Below, piece by piece: positions 26,663 through 34,963 of a stretch of DNA of 64,000 bases. The stretch covers positions 558,001 through 622,000 of the forward strand of contig NZ_SRUO01000002.1 of assembly GCF_004791025.1 (NCBI RefSeq), in the 5' to 3' direction. The notes beneath the pieces were generated by a model, which was not told the DNA's origin, ran no database searches, and saw nothing but the letters and a program-made list of their open reading frames with translations. Every line of letters begins with the position of its first letter. Positions within the stretch are counted from its first letter, which is position 1. The translations under genes and the position numbers were made by a program. This DNA is from Mesorhizobium sp. M4B.F.Ca.ET.203.01.1.1. GTDB taxonomy: Bacteria > Pseudomonadota > Alphaproteobacteria > Rhizobiales > Rhizobiaceae.

Positions 26663-27358
26663 TTATTCCAATCCCACCAAGCTCTCTTCTTCCACCACCT
26701 CGACGCCGCCCAGCCTGAACGGCGCAAACGACGCCCGGTGCAACCTTGCCACAGGGCCGTGCGCTTCGATCGCGGTGCGGTGGCGGGCCGTTGCATAGCC
26801 CATATGCACCTCGAAGCCGTAGCGCTCGTGGTGACCGCCGCAGCCGCACATCATGCGGTCGCGCATCACCTTGGCGACGATCGAGGCGGCGGCGATCGAC
26901 TGCGAGCGCTGGTCGCCCTTGATCAGCGCGCGTCCTTCGCAAGCAAGACCGGGCGGCACGTCGCGGCCGTCGGCCAGCGCCAGCTTCGGCCGCAGCGACA
27001 GGCCGGCGACGGCACGGCGCATCGCTTCGAGGCTGGCTTTCAATATGTTGCTGCCATCGATGCCTTCGGCGCTGATCGAGGCCATCGACACGCCGAGCGC
27101 CGAGCCCAGAATCCTGGCGAACAGCGCTTCACGCTGCAGATGGGTGAGGCGCTTGGAATCGTCGAGCCCCTCGGGAATGTTGGCGGGGTTGAGCACCACC
27201 GCCGCCGCGACGACCGGACCGGCGAGCGGTCCGCGCCCGGCCTCGTCCATTCCCGCCACCGGCCACAATCCGTCGGCCATCGCCTTCGTCTCGATGGAGA
27301 AATCGGGTTTCTCGACGATTTCGAAGAGAAGCGGAGAATCGGAACGCGCGCGAGCCAT
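26663..27358 (-). CDS. rnhB: Ribonuclease HII
   Basis: A 231-residue endonuclease that removes RNA from RNA/DNA hybrids and misincorporated ribonucleotides. The active-site motif is [15 protein letters not shown] (Asp38-Glu39), followed by [16 protein letters not shown] and the later acidic/basic block [14 protein letters not shown]. An N-terminal extension of about 20 residues is common in rhizobia. The stop codon abuts a palindromic repeat, suggesting the repeat inserted right at the gene end without harming it. Convergent with the atp operon. Confidence 0.96.
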   Translation of the reverse strand: MARARSDSPLLFEIVEKPDFSIETKAMADGLWPVAGMDEAGRGPLAGPVVAAAVVLNPANIPEGLDDSKRLTHLQREALFARILGSALGVSMASISAEGIDGSNILKASLEAMRRAVAGLSLRPKLALADGRDVPPGLACEGRALIKGDQRSQSIAAASIVAKVMRDRMMCGCGGHHERYGFEVHMGYATARHRTAIEAHGPVARLHRASFAPFRLGGVEVVEEESLVGLE

Positions 27359-27506
27359 GGTGCGGCGAGGTTCGCATCGGCTCCGATTCTCCGCAAGTCC
27401 CTCCGGGTCGGGTGGGGCGCGGACCGGGAGGGCACCGTCTCAAGGCCGGGGGACAGGCCGGACGGGATTCTTCTCGCGCCAGCCGGCGAGTGCCGGCGCG
27501 AGACCT

Positions 27507-28661
27507 TCAAAGCAGCATCAACTGCTCGGTGGCGTTGGCTGCGGCGACGAACTGGTCGGTCCTGAGCTGCCGCCGCTCGGCGTTGAGCCCGAGCCGCTTG
27601 GCGGTGATCTCGAAACGGCGGCCGATCTGCCAGGCATAGGGTCCGGCGCCCTTCATGCGCTTGCCCCATTCCGAATCGTAGTCCTTGCCGTCGCGCATCG
27701 AACGGATCAGCGACATCACGTGCCGGTAGCGGTCCGGATAATGGCGCAGCAGCCAGTCCTTGAAGATCGGCGCCACCTCCAGCGGTAGCCGCAGCACGAC
27801 ATAGCCTGCCTCGCGCGCGCCGGCGGCGCGTGCCGAATCGAGGATGCGCTCCATCTCCGGATCGGTCAGGCCGGGGATGATCGGCGCGACCATGACGGAG
27901 GCGGGAATGCCGGCGTCGGAGAGCTGCCGGATCGCCTCCAGCCGCTTGGTCGGCGTCGACGCGCGCGGCTCCATGGTTCTCGCCAGCATGCGGTCAAGCG
28001 TCGTCACCGACAACGCCACCTTGGCAAGTCCGCGTTCGGCCATGCGCGACAGGATGTCGATGTCGCGCGTCACCAGCGCCGACTTGGTGACGATGCCGAC
28101 CGGATGGCCGCGCGCCTCCAGCACTTCGAGGATCTCGCGCATGATCCGGTACTGCTTCTCGATCGGCTGGTAGGGATCGGTGTTGGTGCCGATGGCGATG
28201 GTGCGCGGCTGGTAGCCGGGCTTCGACAGTTCCTTGTCGAGCATGCGCGCCGCATCAGGCTTGGCGAACAGCTTCGATTCGAAATCGAGTCCCGGCGACA
28301 GGCCCATGAAGGAATGCGTCGGCCTGGCGAAGCAGTAGACGCAGCCATGCTCGCAGCCGCGATAGGGGTTGATCGAGCGATCGAACGAGATGTCGGGCGA
28401 CTCGTTGCGCGTGATGATGGTGCGCGGCCTCTCCACCTGCACCTCGGTCTTGAATGGCGGCAGTTCCTCCAGAGAATTCCAGCCATCGTCGAACACATGC
28501 CGGCTGACCGGCTCGAAGCGGCCGGACGGATTGATGCCGGCGGAGCGGCCGCGATTGCGGTCGGGCCGCACGCGCATGCCGCTCTGCTCGATCATCGCAT
28601 TCGCCATCTCGGCTCTCCCGGCTCCGAAGGCTGCAATGTCGGCACGCACGATCTGTTCCAT
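27507..28661 (-). CDS. PA0069/Rv2578c-type radical SAM protein
   Basis: A 384-residue radical SAM protein. The iron-sulfur cluster motif is CEHGCVYC (Cys103, Cys107, Cys110), followed by FARPTHSFMGLSPGLDFESK and the IGTNTDPYQPIEK block typical of the PA0069 family (related to spore photoproduct lyase-like proteins). The reaction is unknown. I start it at ATG 28661, which has GGGAGAGG upstream; the reading frame stays open to 29477 but that extension overlaps the divergent glycosyltransferase and is not convincing. A shorter start (MANAMIEQSG) is possible. Confidence 0.85.
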   Translation of the reverse strand: MEQIVRADIAAFGAGRAEMANAMIEQSGMRVRPDRNRGRSAGINPSGRFEPVSRHVFDDGWNSLEELPPFKTEVQVERPRTIITRNESPDISFDRSINPYRGCEHGCVYCFARPTHSFMGLSPGLDFESKLFAKPDAARMLDKELSKPGYQPRTIAIGTNTDPYQPIEKQYRIMREILEVLEARGHPVGIVTKSALVTRDIDILSRMAERGLAKVALSVTTLDRMLARTMEPRASTPTKRLEAIRQLSDAGIPASVMVAPIIPGLTDPEMERILDSARAAGAREAGYVVLRLPLEVAPIFKDWLLRHYPDRYRHVMSLIRSMRDGKDYDSEWGKRMKGAGPYAWQIGRRFEITAKRLGLNAERRQLRTDQFVAAANATEQLMLL

Positions 28662-28811
28662 TTTCGCCCTCTCCCAAGGACTGTCAGCAGGCTGTCGAAT
28701 CGCTCTGTTCATGAAACTATTCCTATTTTCTTGAGGAGAACAAAGCAAGAACTTTTTGTGCCGCGATGCAAAAACTGGCGCATGGCGCGGCTTTCCGCTA
28801 TTCGGCTGGCA

Positions 28812-29315
28812 ATGCTCAGCGTTCTCATCGAAACCCTGAATGACGAAGAGGGCCTTGCCCGCACGCTCGCCTCGCTGATCGGCGGCGCGGTCGAAGGCGT
28901 GGTGCGCGACGTCGTCGTCTGTGACACCGGCTCGACCGACCAGACGCACCGCGTTGCCGACCATGCCGGCTGCCACTATGTCGCAGGCGGCATCGCCGCC
29001 GGTATCCGGCAGGCAAAGGGCGACTGGCTGCTGTTGCTGGAGCCCGGCGCGCGGCTGTCGGACGGCTGGATCGACGAGGTCGTGGCCCATACGGCGAGGG
29101 CCACCATGCCGGCGCGTTTTTCGCGCGCGCGCGGAAGCCGTGCGCCGTTCCTGGCCAGGGTCTTTTCCGGCAACCGGGCGCTGGCCGAGGGGCTGGTCAT
29201 CAGCAAGCGTCAGGCCACTGCGCTCGCGAAAAGCGCCCGCAGCGCCGAAGCCATCGCGCGCGGCCTGGCAACGAAAAGGCTCGATGCGGAAATCTGGGTC
29301 GCGCCGCCGAAGTGA
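28812..29315 (+). CDS. Family 2 glycosyltransferase-like protein (short)
   Basis: A protein of about 167 residues with a GT-A start: LSVLIETLNDEEGLARTLAS, then VVCDTGSTDQTHRVADHAGC (the nucleotide-sugar-binding DTGSTDQT) and KGDWLLLLEPGARLSDGW, where the DxD-like site is replaced by EPGA. It is short for GT2 enzymes and lacks a clear DxD, so it may be a small divergent member. ATG 28812 gives the family-typical N-terminus; ATG 28782 would add ten residues. Divergent from the radical SAM gene. Confidence 0.7.
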   Translation: MLSVLIETLNDEEGLARTLASLIGGAVEGVVRDVVVCDTGSTDQTHRVADHAGCHYVAGGIAAGIRQAKGDWLLLLEPGARLSDGWIDEVVAHTARATMPARFSRARGSRAPFLARVFSGNRALAEGLVISKRQATALAKSARSAEAIARGLATKRLDAEIWVAPPK

Positions 29316-29345
29316 GTCTTCCCTCGCTTTTGGGGGAGAAGGAGC

Positions 29346-29726
29346 GCCGACAAGAACCTTGCCTCGCTCGGCAAGTACCATTTCGATCTCGACGACTGGC
29401 GGATGCTGAAATTCTTCTTCTACCTGAAGCCCTGCGATGCCGGCACCGGCCCGCATGTCTATGTGCGCGGCAGCCACAAACGCCGCAGCCTAAAGCACCA
29501 GCTGACGCTGCTTGTCGGCCATCCGGCGGATGAGGTGCTGAAGGTCTATGGCGACGACAGCCCGGTCACGCTCACGGGTGAAGCAGGGCTCGGCTTCGTC
29601 GAGGATCCGTTCGGCTTCGACATGGGCACGGTGCCTTCGCGCACGCCGCGGCTGATGATGGAAGTCGGCTTCGGCGTCTCGCGCCCCTCGCGCCGGCGCT
29701 TCCACGGCGAGCCGGTCATCCGCTGA
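29346..29726 (+). pseudogene. Phytanoyl-CoA-dioxygenase-like gene remnant (5' truncated)
   Basis: An open frame begins after a TGA at 29313 but no good start precedes the homology. The residual protein has KYHFDLDDWRMLKFFFYL, where H-F-D would be the iron-binding HxD motif, then GPHVYVRGSHKRR and a C-terminal block FVEDPFGFDMGTVPSRTPRL. In intact relatives I expect His in the GF-H-GT position; here it is Asp, so an iron ligand may be lost. The N-terminal half is missing. An ATG at 29403 could allow a 107-residue product without HxD. I regard it as a remnant. Confidence 0.6.
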
Positions 29727-29747
29727 AGCGGCGACGCCGTCAGGCGA

Positions 29748-30299
29748 TCACCCGGCCTTGCCGCGTTTCAGGTGTTCGTCCAGGCGCGGCATGATCTCGA
29801 CGAAGTTGCAGGGCATGTGACGGTAGTCGAGCTGCGCCTTGATGATGCCGTCCCAGGCGTCCTTGCAGGCGCCGGGCGAGCCGGGCAGCACGAAGACGAA
29901 GGTGGCGTTGACGACGCCGCCGGTCGCCCGGCTCTGGATCGTTGAGGTGCCGATCTTGTCGTAGGAGATGCGGTGGAACACTTCGGAAAAGCCGTCCATG
30001 CGCTTTTCGAAGATCGGTTCCAGCGCTTCCGGCGTCACGTCGCGGCCGGTGAAGCCGGTGCCGCCCGTGGTGATGACGACATCGACGCCTTCGTCCTTCG
30101 ACCAGCCGAGCACCTTGTCGCGGATATTCTCCCGGTCGTCGGTGACGATGTCGCGCACGGCGAGGATGTGGCCGGCCTCCGCGATGCGGTCGGCCAGCGT
30201 CTGCCCGGATTTGTCGTCGGCGAGGCTGCGCGTGTCCGAAACCGTCAGCACCGCGATGCGCACGGGGATGAAGGGGCGGCTCTCGTCAATCTTGGCCAT
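29748..30299 (-). CDS. moaB: Molybdenum cofactor biosynthesis protein MoaB
   Basis: A 183-residue protein of the MoaB/MogA fold that handles molybdopterin adenylylation or a related step. Signature blocks are IAVLTVSDTRSLADDKSGQT, VDVVITTGGTGFTGRDVTPE and FVLPGSPGACKDAWDGII. The start overlaps the end of ispE by 14 bases, so the two are probably translated from one transcript, although their pathways are unrelated. Confidence 0.92.
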   Translation of the reverse strand: MAKIDESRPFIPVRIAVLTVSDTRSLADDKSGQTLADRIAEAGHILAVRDIVTDDRENIRDKVLGWSKDEGVDVVITTGGTGFTGRDVTPEALEPIFEKRMDGFSEVFHRISYDKIGTSTIQSRATGGVVNATFVFVLPGSPGACKDAWDGIIKAQLDYRHMPCNFVEIMPRLDEHLKRGKAG

Positions 30300-31182
30300 G
30301 GGCGTCGGCCTCCATGCTTCGCGTCGCGGCGACGAACCAGTCGGGATGGCGGCGCCTTATATCGAGCGCCGCGCGCTTGGCGACATTGCCGGTCTCGAAC
30401 AGGCCGAAGCAGGTGGCGCCGGAACCCGACATGCGGGCAAAGCCGGCGTCGGCCTTCCTCAGCGCCTTGAGCGCTTCGCCGATCGCCGGCTCGATGGCGC
30501 GGGCGGCGGGCTCGAGGTCGTTGCGCGTCGCCTCCAGCCAGTTGCGGATGGTATGAAAGTCGAACTTGCCGGGCAGCGGCGGCAGCGCCTCGTTATCGCG
30601 GCTGGCCAGCGCCCTGAAAACCTCCGGCGTGGAAACCGCGATGCCCGGATTGACCAGCACCAGGGCGAGCGCGGGAAAGCCTTCGACCGTGGAAATCTCG
30701 TCGCCGACGCCGCGCGCGATCAGCGGCCTTGCCGCCAGGCACATCGGCACATCTGCTCCAAGCGACAGGCCGATCCGCGCCAGCTCGGCATCGTCGATGT
30801 CGAGCCGCCATGTCTGGACCAGCCCGCGCAGCACGGCGGCGGCATCGCTGGAGCCGCCGCCGACGCCGGAGGCGACCGGCAGGTTCTTTTCCAGATTGAT
30901 GGCAACAGGCGGCGTGGCAAGCAATCCCGCTTCGCGGCGCAATGCCTCGCGCGCCTTCACCACCAGATTGCTGTCGTCCGCTGGAACCGCAGGGGCGTAT
31001 TTGCCTGAGATGGATAACCGGTCGGTCTCGGCCGGCTCGATCTCGACCCGGTCGCCGAAGCGGGTGAAGACGGCGAGGCTTTCGAGCAGATGATAGCCGT
31101 CGGCGCGCCTGTCGGTGACATGCAGCGCAAGGTTGATCTTGGCAGGGGCAAGCCACGTGCCGGCTTGCGTCCCGGCATCCAA
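30286..31182 (-). CDS. ispE: 4-diphosphocytidyl-2-C-methyl-D-erythritol kinase
   Basis: A 298-residue GHMP kinase of the non-mevalonate isoprenoid pathway; it phosphorylates CDP-methylerythritol. The N-terminal motif is APAKINLALHVTDRRADGYH, the ATP loop LPVASGVGGGSSDAA is at residues 101-115, and the third GHMP motif ARMSGSGATCFGLF lies near the C-terminus. It ends inside moaB. A small membrane protein gene lies just upstream on the same strand. Confidence 0.95.
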   Translation of the reverse strand: MDAGTQAGTWLAPAKINLALHVTDRRADGYHLLESLAVFTRFGDRVEIEPAETDRLSISGKYAPAVPADDSNLVVKAREALRREAGLLATPPVAINLEKNLPVASGVGGGSSDAAAVLRGLVQTWRLDIDDAELARIGLSLGADVPMCLAARPLIARGVGDEISTVEGFPALALVLVNPGIAVSTPEVFRALASRDNEALPPLPGKFDFHTIRNWLEATRNDLEPAARAIEPAIGEALKALRKADAGFARMSGSGATCFGLFETGNVAKRAALDIRRRHPDWFVAATRSMEADAHGQD

Positions 31183-31208
31183 CGCTTCGGTTGCTGACGA
31201 GATGGCGT

Positions 31209-31394
31209 TCAGTCCTTGGCCAGCCGGTATTCGCCGGTCTTCGGGTCCTTGACCAGCGTCCCCATGGTGCCGTTTGCCGCCTGTTTCTCGGTACGCCGGA
31301 TCTTGGCCGTCACGCGCTCGGCTTCGCGGATGAAGGCGCGATAGCCGAAATAGGCGGCGGCGCCGATAACGACGAAGAAAATGATCTGCGGCAT
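31209..31394 (-). CDS. Small single-pass membrane protein, unknown
   Basis: A 61-residue protein with one N-terminal membrane helix (MPQIIFFVVIGAAAYFGYRA) and a charged tail that contains LVKDPKTGEYRLAKD, a motif seen in small alphaproteobacterial membrane proteins. It has no recognised function. It lies 26 bases upstream of ispE on the same strand. Confidence 0.65.
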   Translation of the reverse strand: MPQIIFFVVIGAAAYFGYRAFIREAERVTAKIRRTEKQAANGTMGTLVKDPKTGEYRLAKD

Positions 31395-31477
31395 CCCAAA
31401 ACTCCTCCCTCGAATAGGCGGCGAATGCGGCCGGTCGGGTCGGTCAAGCGGATATGCTAGACGCTTTCACCGTTTTT

Positions 31478-32335
31478 TCAAAGCCCGAAGCGCGCCCACA
31501 GCGCGCGCTCTTCCGCCGCATCGACGACGCCGCTGGCTGCGGCGGCCGCGATGTCGGGCGCCGAAAAGCGCGAGCCGAACAGGCCGAAGCGGCCGAACAG
31601 GCCGCGCGGCGCGGTGATCAGCTTCAGCTGGGTCTTCGCCCCGAAGCGGGTCTTCAGAACGCCCCGCATGTCGCCCAGCGCGTCGACGAGGCCGAGCTCG
31701 AGACCCTTCTTGGCGGTCCAGAACAGGCCGGTGAACAGGTCAGGATCGTCCTTCAGCCTGGTGCCGCGCCGCTCCTTGACGAGGTCGATGAAGGTCTCGT
31801 GCACTTCAAGCTGCAGCGCCTTCAGCCGCTCGACATCTTCCTTCTTCTCCGGCTTGAACGGGTCGAGCACCGCCTTGTTCTGGCCGGCGGTGTGGACACG
31901 CCGCTCGATGCCGATCTTTTTCATCAGCTCGGGAAAACCGAACGAGGCGGAGACGACGCCGATAGAGCCGACGATCGAGGACGGATCGGCGAAGATCTCG
32001 TCGCCGGCGACCGCGATCATGTAGCCGCCGGAGGCCGCCACGTCCTCGACGAACACCAGCACCTTCTTGTTCTTCTCCAGCGCGAGGTCGCGGATACGCT
32101 TGAAGATCAGCCGCGACTGCACCGGCGAGCCGCCCGGCGAATTGATGGAGATGGCGACGACGGGCGCATCGAAGGAGAACGCCTTCTCGATGAGGCCGGC
32201 GGTGGACGCCAGCGACAGGCTCGGCCGGAACTGGCCGCCGCCGGCCATGATCGTGCCGTGCAGCCGGATGACCGGAACCACGACGACGGTGGAGCGCCAG
32301 GACTTCGGCAGCAGGCGGTTCAAGAGGCGTTTCAC
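31478..32335 (-). CDS. S49-family (SppA/SohB-like) serine peptidase
   Basis: A protein of about 285 residues of the S49 peptidase family. The core has VVAISINSPGGSPVQSRLIF and the catalytic Ser in FVEDVAASGGYMIAVAGDEI, followed by SIVGSIGVVSASFGF. Family members degrade signal peptides or membrane-bound fragments; this short, single-domain type is common in rhizobia. I place the start at GTG 32335 (MKRLLNRLLPKSWRSTVVVV) with GGAGA upstream; ATGs at 32383 and 32422 would add an unusual His-rich extension. Confidence 0.85.
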   Translation of the reverse strand: MKRLLNRLLPKSWRSTVVVVPVIRLHGTIMAGGGQFRPSLSLASTAGLIEKAFSFDAPVVAISINSPGGSPVQSRLIFKRIRDLALEKNKKVLVFVEDVAASGGYMIAVAGDEIFADPSSIVGSIGVVSASFGFPELMKKIGIERRVHTAGQNKAVLDPFKPEKKEDVERLKALQLEVHETFIDLVKERRGTRLKDDPDLFTGLFWTAKKGLELGLVDALGDMRGVLKTRFGAKTQLKLITAPRGLFGRFGLFGSRFSAPDIAAAAASGVVDAAEERALWARFGL

Positions 32336-32443
32336 GAGGTCGGGGTCTCCGGTCACTGAAAAAGCAGCAAGATGAGGCCTCATCTTGCTGTGGGCATGTA
32401 GGAATTCGCCGGCCAACGGCAATGCCGCATGGCCGGCCGATGA

Positions 32444-33247
32444 TCAATCGCCGAAAAGCGACGCCAGTCCGTTGTTGATCATCTCGGTCCGCTCGGCTGG
32501 CCCGTTGCCTGTCTCGGCGTGCAGCATCAGCGGCGGGCGGATCGATAGTTTTCCGCGCGCGCCGAGCGTCGCCCTGACGACGATCCGGATTGCCGCCGCC
32601 TCGGGACGGGGGTGGACGGCGAGCATCTCGGTATCGCCGAAGCGGCCGTCGATCGCATCGAGCAGGGCACCGAGCTGCTCGGGCCTGGCGATGACGGCGA
32701 GCCCGCCGCGTGGCTTCGCCACCGCGGCAGCGCTTCTGATCCAGCTTTCGAACAGCCCGTCCTCCATAACATGCGCCTGCTTGCGCAACTGATCCGGCGT
32801 GGCGCGGTCCTCAGCGGCGTTGAAGGGCGGGTTCATGATGACGAAGTCGAAACTGTTGTCGGCAAGGCCGGCCTCGCCGCGCGCCTTGCCCGTCAGCATG
32901 ACATCGGCCGTCAGCACCGACGCGCGGTCGCCGAGATGCGCGTTGCCGGGATGGGCGAGCGTGGCATGCGCGAATCCGGCCATTTCCGGCGAGCGTTCGA
33001 CCAGCACGACCCGCGCCGCCGGACAGCGCGACAGCACCGCGAGCCCCGCGGCGCCCGCGCCGGCGCCGAAATCGGCCAGCCGTCCGCCAAAGGGCGAGGG
33101 CACGGCGGCGGCCAGCATCATTGCGTCCATGCCGGCGCGGTGGCCGGCGGCCCGAGGCTGCACCAGCCAGAAACGCCCGCGATGGAAGGCATCGACCGTA
33201 TGGGCCGGTGTGTCCGGGACAAGGGCTGCGGGCGACGCGGACGTCAT
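32444..33247 (-). CDS. TrmN6/YfiC-like N6-adenine methyltransferase
   Basis: A 267-residue class I SAM-dependent methyltransferase. The SAM loop is LADFGAGAGAAGLAVL (about residues 57-72) and the catalytic motif is NPPF at residues 139-142, which marks N6-adenine or exocyclic amine methylation. The overall layout is that of TrmN6 (YfiC), which modifies A37 of tRNA-Val, though the target is inferred. Its ATG overlaps the stop of the upstream DUF2007 gene by four bases. Confidence 0.82.
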   Translation of the reverse strand: MTSASPAALVPDTPAHTVDAFHRGRFWLVQPRAAGHRAGMDAMMLAAAVPSPFGGRLADFGAGAGAAGLAVLSRCPAARVVLVERSPEMAGFAHATLAHPGNAHLGDRASVLTADVMLTGKARGEAGLADNSFDFVIMNPPFNAAEDRATPDQLRKQAHVMEDGLFESWIRSAAAVAKPRGGLAVIARPEQLGALLDAIDGRFGDTEMLAVHPRPEAAAIRIVVRATLGARGKLSIRPPLMLHAETGNGPAERTEMINNGLASLFGD

Positions 33248-33468
33248 TTCCGGCGGATCTCGTTGGCGATGCCGGCATCGGTCAATATGCGCCGCGCCGC
33301 GTCCGCCTTGTCGGCGTCGACCATGACGCGCCGCGGCAGGATGCCGATCGAGCCGTCGAGCACGCTCATGTTCTCATCGGCGACGAAACAGGCGATGCCG
33401 GCGTCGCGCATCAGCGATTCGACGAAGGAGATGATCACGGCGTCGTTGGTACGGATGAGCTCTATCAT
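33244..33468 (-). CDS. DUF2007-domain small protein
   Basis: A 74-residue protein of the DUF2007 family (ferredoxin-like fold, sometimes called putative signal-transducing protein). It has MIELIRTNDAVIISFVESLM followed by AGIACFVADENMS and RRVMVDADKADAARRIL. It is translationally coupled to the methyltransferase through an ATGA overlap. In rhizobia this pair usually precedes the polyprenyl synthase gene on the opposite strand, as here. Confidence 0.82.
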   Translation of the reverse strand: MIELIRTNDAVIISFVESLMRDAGIACFVADENMSVLDGSIGILPRRVMVDADKADAARRILTDAGIANEIRRK

Positions 33469-33622
33469 GAAATGAAAATCGCAGGTTGCGCCGTTCCTGT
33501 AAACGTGGGCGTTCCCGCCGCCGGCCGCAACCGCGCCAATTCGCCTCTTGCCGTGCCGGTGGATGCCGCCCTAGAGTCTGCTTCGGGAACTAGGTGCCGT
33601 CGTGCGCTTGGAATAGACGGGA

Positions 33623-34648
33623 GTGTCTGTGGTGGGTGTCGTTCTCAACATCGAAAACGGGAAGCGGGAACCCGCCTCCATCAAGGATCTGATCGATCTG
33701 ACGGCCGCCGACATGGGGCGCGTCAACAAGCTGATCCTGTCCAAGGCCGGCTCAGACGTCGAGATGATCCCCGAGGTTGCCAACCATCTGATCTCGTCCG
33801 GCGGCAAGCGATTGCGGCCGATGCTGACGCTCGCCGCCGCCCAGATGTTCGGCTATTCCGGCGACGGTCATGTCAAGCTCGCCACCTCGGTCGAGTTCAT
33901 GCACACGGCAACGCTGCTGCACGACGATGTCGTCGACGAGAGCGGCATGCGCCGCGGCAAGAAGACGGCGCGCATGATCTGGGGCAACCAGGCCAGCGTG
34001 CTGGTCGGCGACTTCCTGCTCGGCCAGGCCTTCCGCATGATGGTCGATGTCGGCTCGCTGGAAGCCCTCGACATCCTGTCCAGCGCTGCTTCCATCATCG
34101 CCGAGGGCGAGGTGATGCAGCTCGCCGCCGCCAAGAACCTGGAGACCACCGAGGACGAGCATTTCGCCGTCATCAAGGCCAAGACCGCCGCGCTGTTTTC
34201 GGCCGCCGCCGAGGTCGGCCCGGTCATCGCCCAGGCAACCCGCAACGACCGCGCCGCGCTGCGCTCCTACGGCATGAATCTCGGCCTTGCCTTCCAGCTC
34301 ATCGACGACGCGCTCGACTATGGCGGCTCCAGCAAGGACCTCGGCAAGAATGTCGGCGACGATTTCCGCGAGGGCAAGGTGACGCTGCCGGTGATCCTCG
34401 CCTACAGGCGCGGCACCAAGGCCGAGCGCACCTTCTGGAAGCGCGCCATCGAGGACAACGTCACCGACGACGCCGGGCTCGAAAAGGCGATCGGCCTGAT
34501 GACCCGCCACGGGGCGATTGCCGACACGATCGGCCGCGCCCGTCATTTCGGCGAGATCGCCAGGGATGCGCTGGCGCCGCTGGAGGCGACGCCGCAGAAA
34601 TCGGCGCTGATCGACGTCATCGATTTCTGCATCGCCAGGGTGAACTGA
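33623..34648 (+). CDS. ispB: Polyprenyl diphosphate synthase (octaprenyl type)
   Basis: A 341-residue trans-prenyl transferase. The first Asp-rich motif is HDDVVDES (Asp101, Asp102, Asp105) and the second is LIDDALDYGG near residue 228. The GGKRLRPML block also fits. It makes the long isoprenoid tail of ubiquinone; the ring prenylation enzyme UbiA is at 45913. Start GTG 33623; other GTG/TTG codons lie close by. It is divergent from the DUF2007/methyltransferase pair. Confidence 0.93.
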   Translation: MSVVGVVLNIENGKREPASIKDLIDLTAADMGRVNKLILSKAGSDVEMIPEVANHLISSGGKRLRPMLTLAAAQMFGYSGDGHVKLATSVEFMHTATLLHDDVVDESGMRRGKKTARMIWGNQASVLVGDFLLGQAFRMMVDVGSLEALDILSSAASIIAEGEVMQLAAAKNLETTEDEHFAVIKAKTAALFSAAAEVGPVIAQATRNDRAALRSYGMNLGLAFQLIDDALDYGGSSKDLGKNVGDDFREGKVTLPVILAYRRGTKAERTFWKRAIEDNVTDDAGLEKAIGLMTRHGAIADTIGRARHFGEIARDALAPLEATPQKSALIDVIDFCIARVN

Positions 34649-34963
34649 CAAGCGGCCGGCCGCAGAGCGCCGGAGCCCTCGGGCATCCCCCGAGAAACTG
34701 CCAGAGCCCGCGAATGGGCCGGGCTGTGCAGCGAGGTCCCCGCGAGTATCGTGGCGTCAGGGCATAGATCATGATGTCAGGGTGTAGTTGGCCGCGCGAT
34801 CTGCTATTATCGTCTGCGGCCATTGTTCGTTAATCGGGTGACCCGATTGTGAATTCGGCCCGGATTGAAGCCTGACCCCAAAAAGGCCATGCTTTGTCGG
34901 GAAAAGACCGAGTCTGTGGCGGTCCCATCGACTTGGGGATTGCGTCTGGCTGAAAGGGATACG
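34649..34963. other. 315-base intergenic region with a small inverted repeat
   Basis: No gene is convincing here. It contains a direct repeat GTCAGGG at 34756 and 34776 (20-base period) and a short hairpin AATCGGG-TGA-CCCGATT at 34832-34848. A TATTAT at 34805 could be a -10 element for the TPR gene, but I see no matching -35 at 17 bases. Confidence 0.4.

Noticed and set aside
28662..29477. N-terminal extension of the radical SAM gene (272 extra codons)
   Set aside because: It has no homology, overlaps the divergent glycosyltransferase gene, and a good ribosome site exists at the ATG at 28661.
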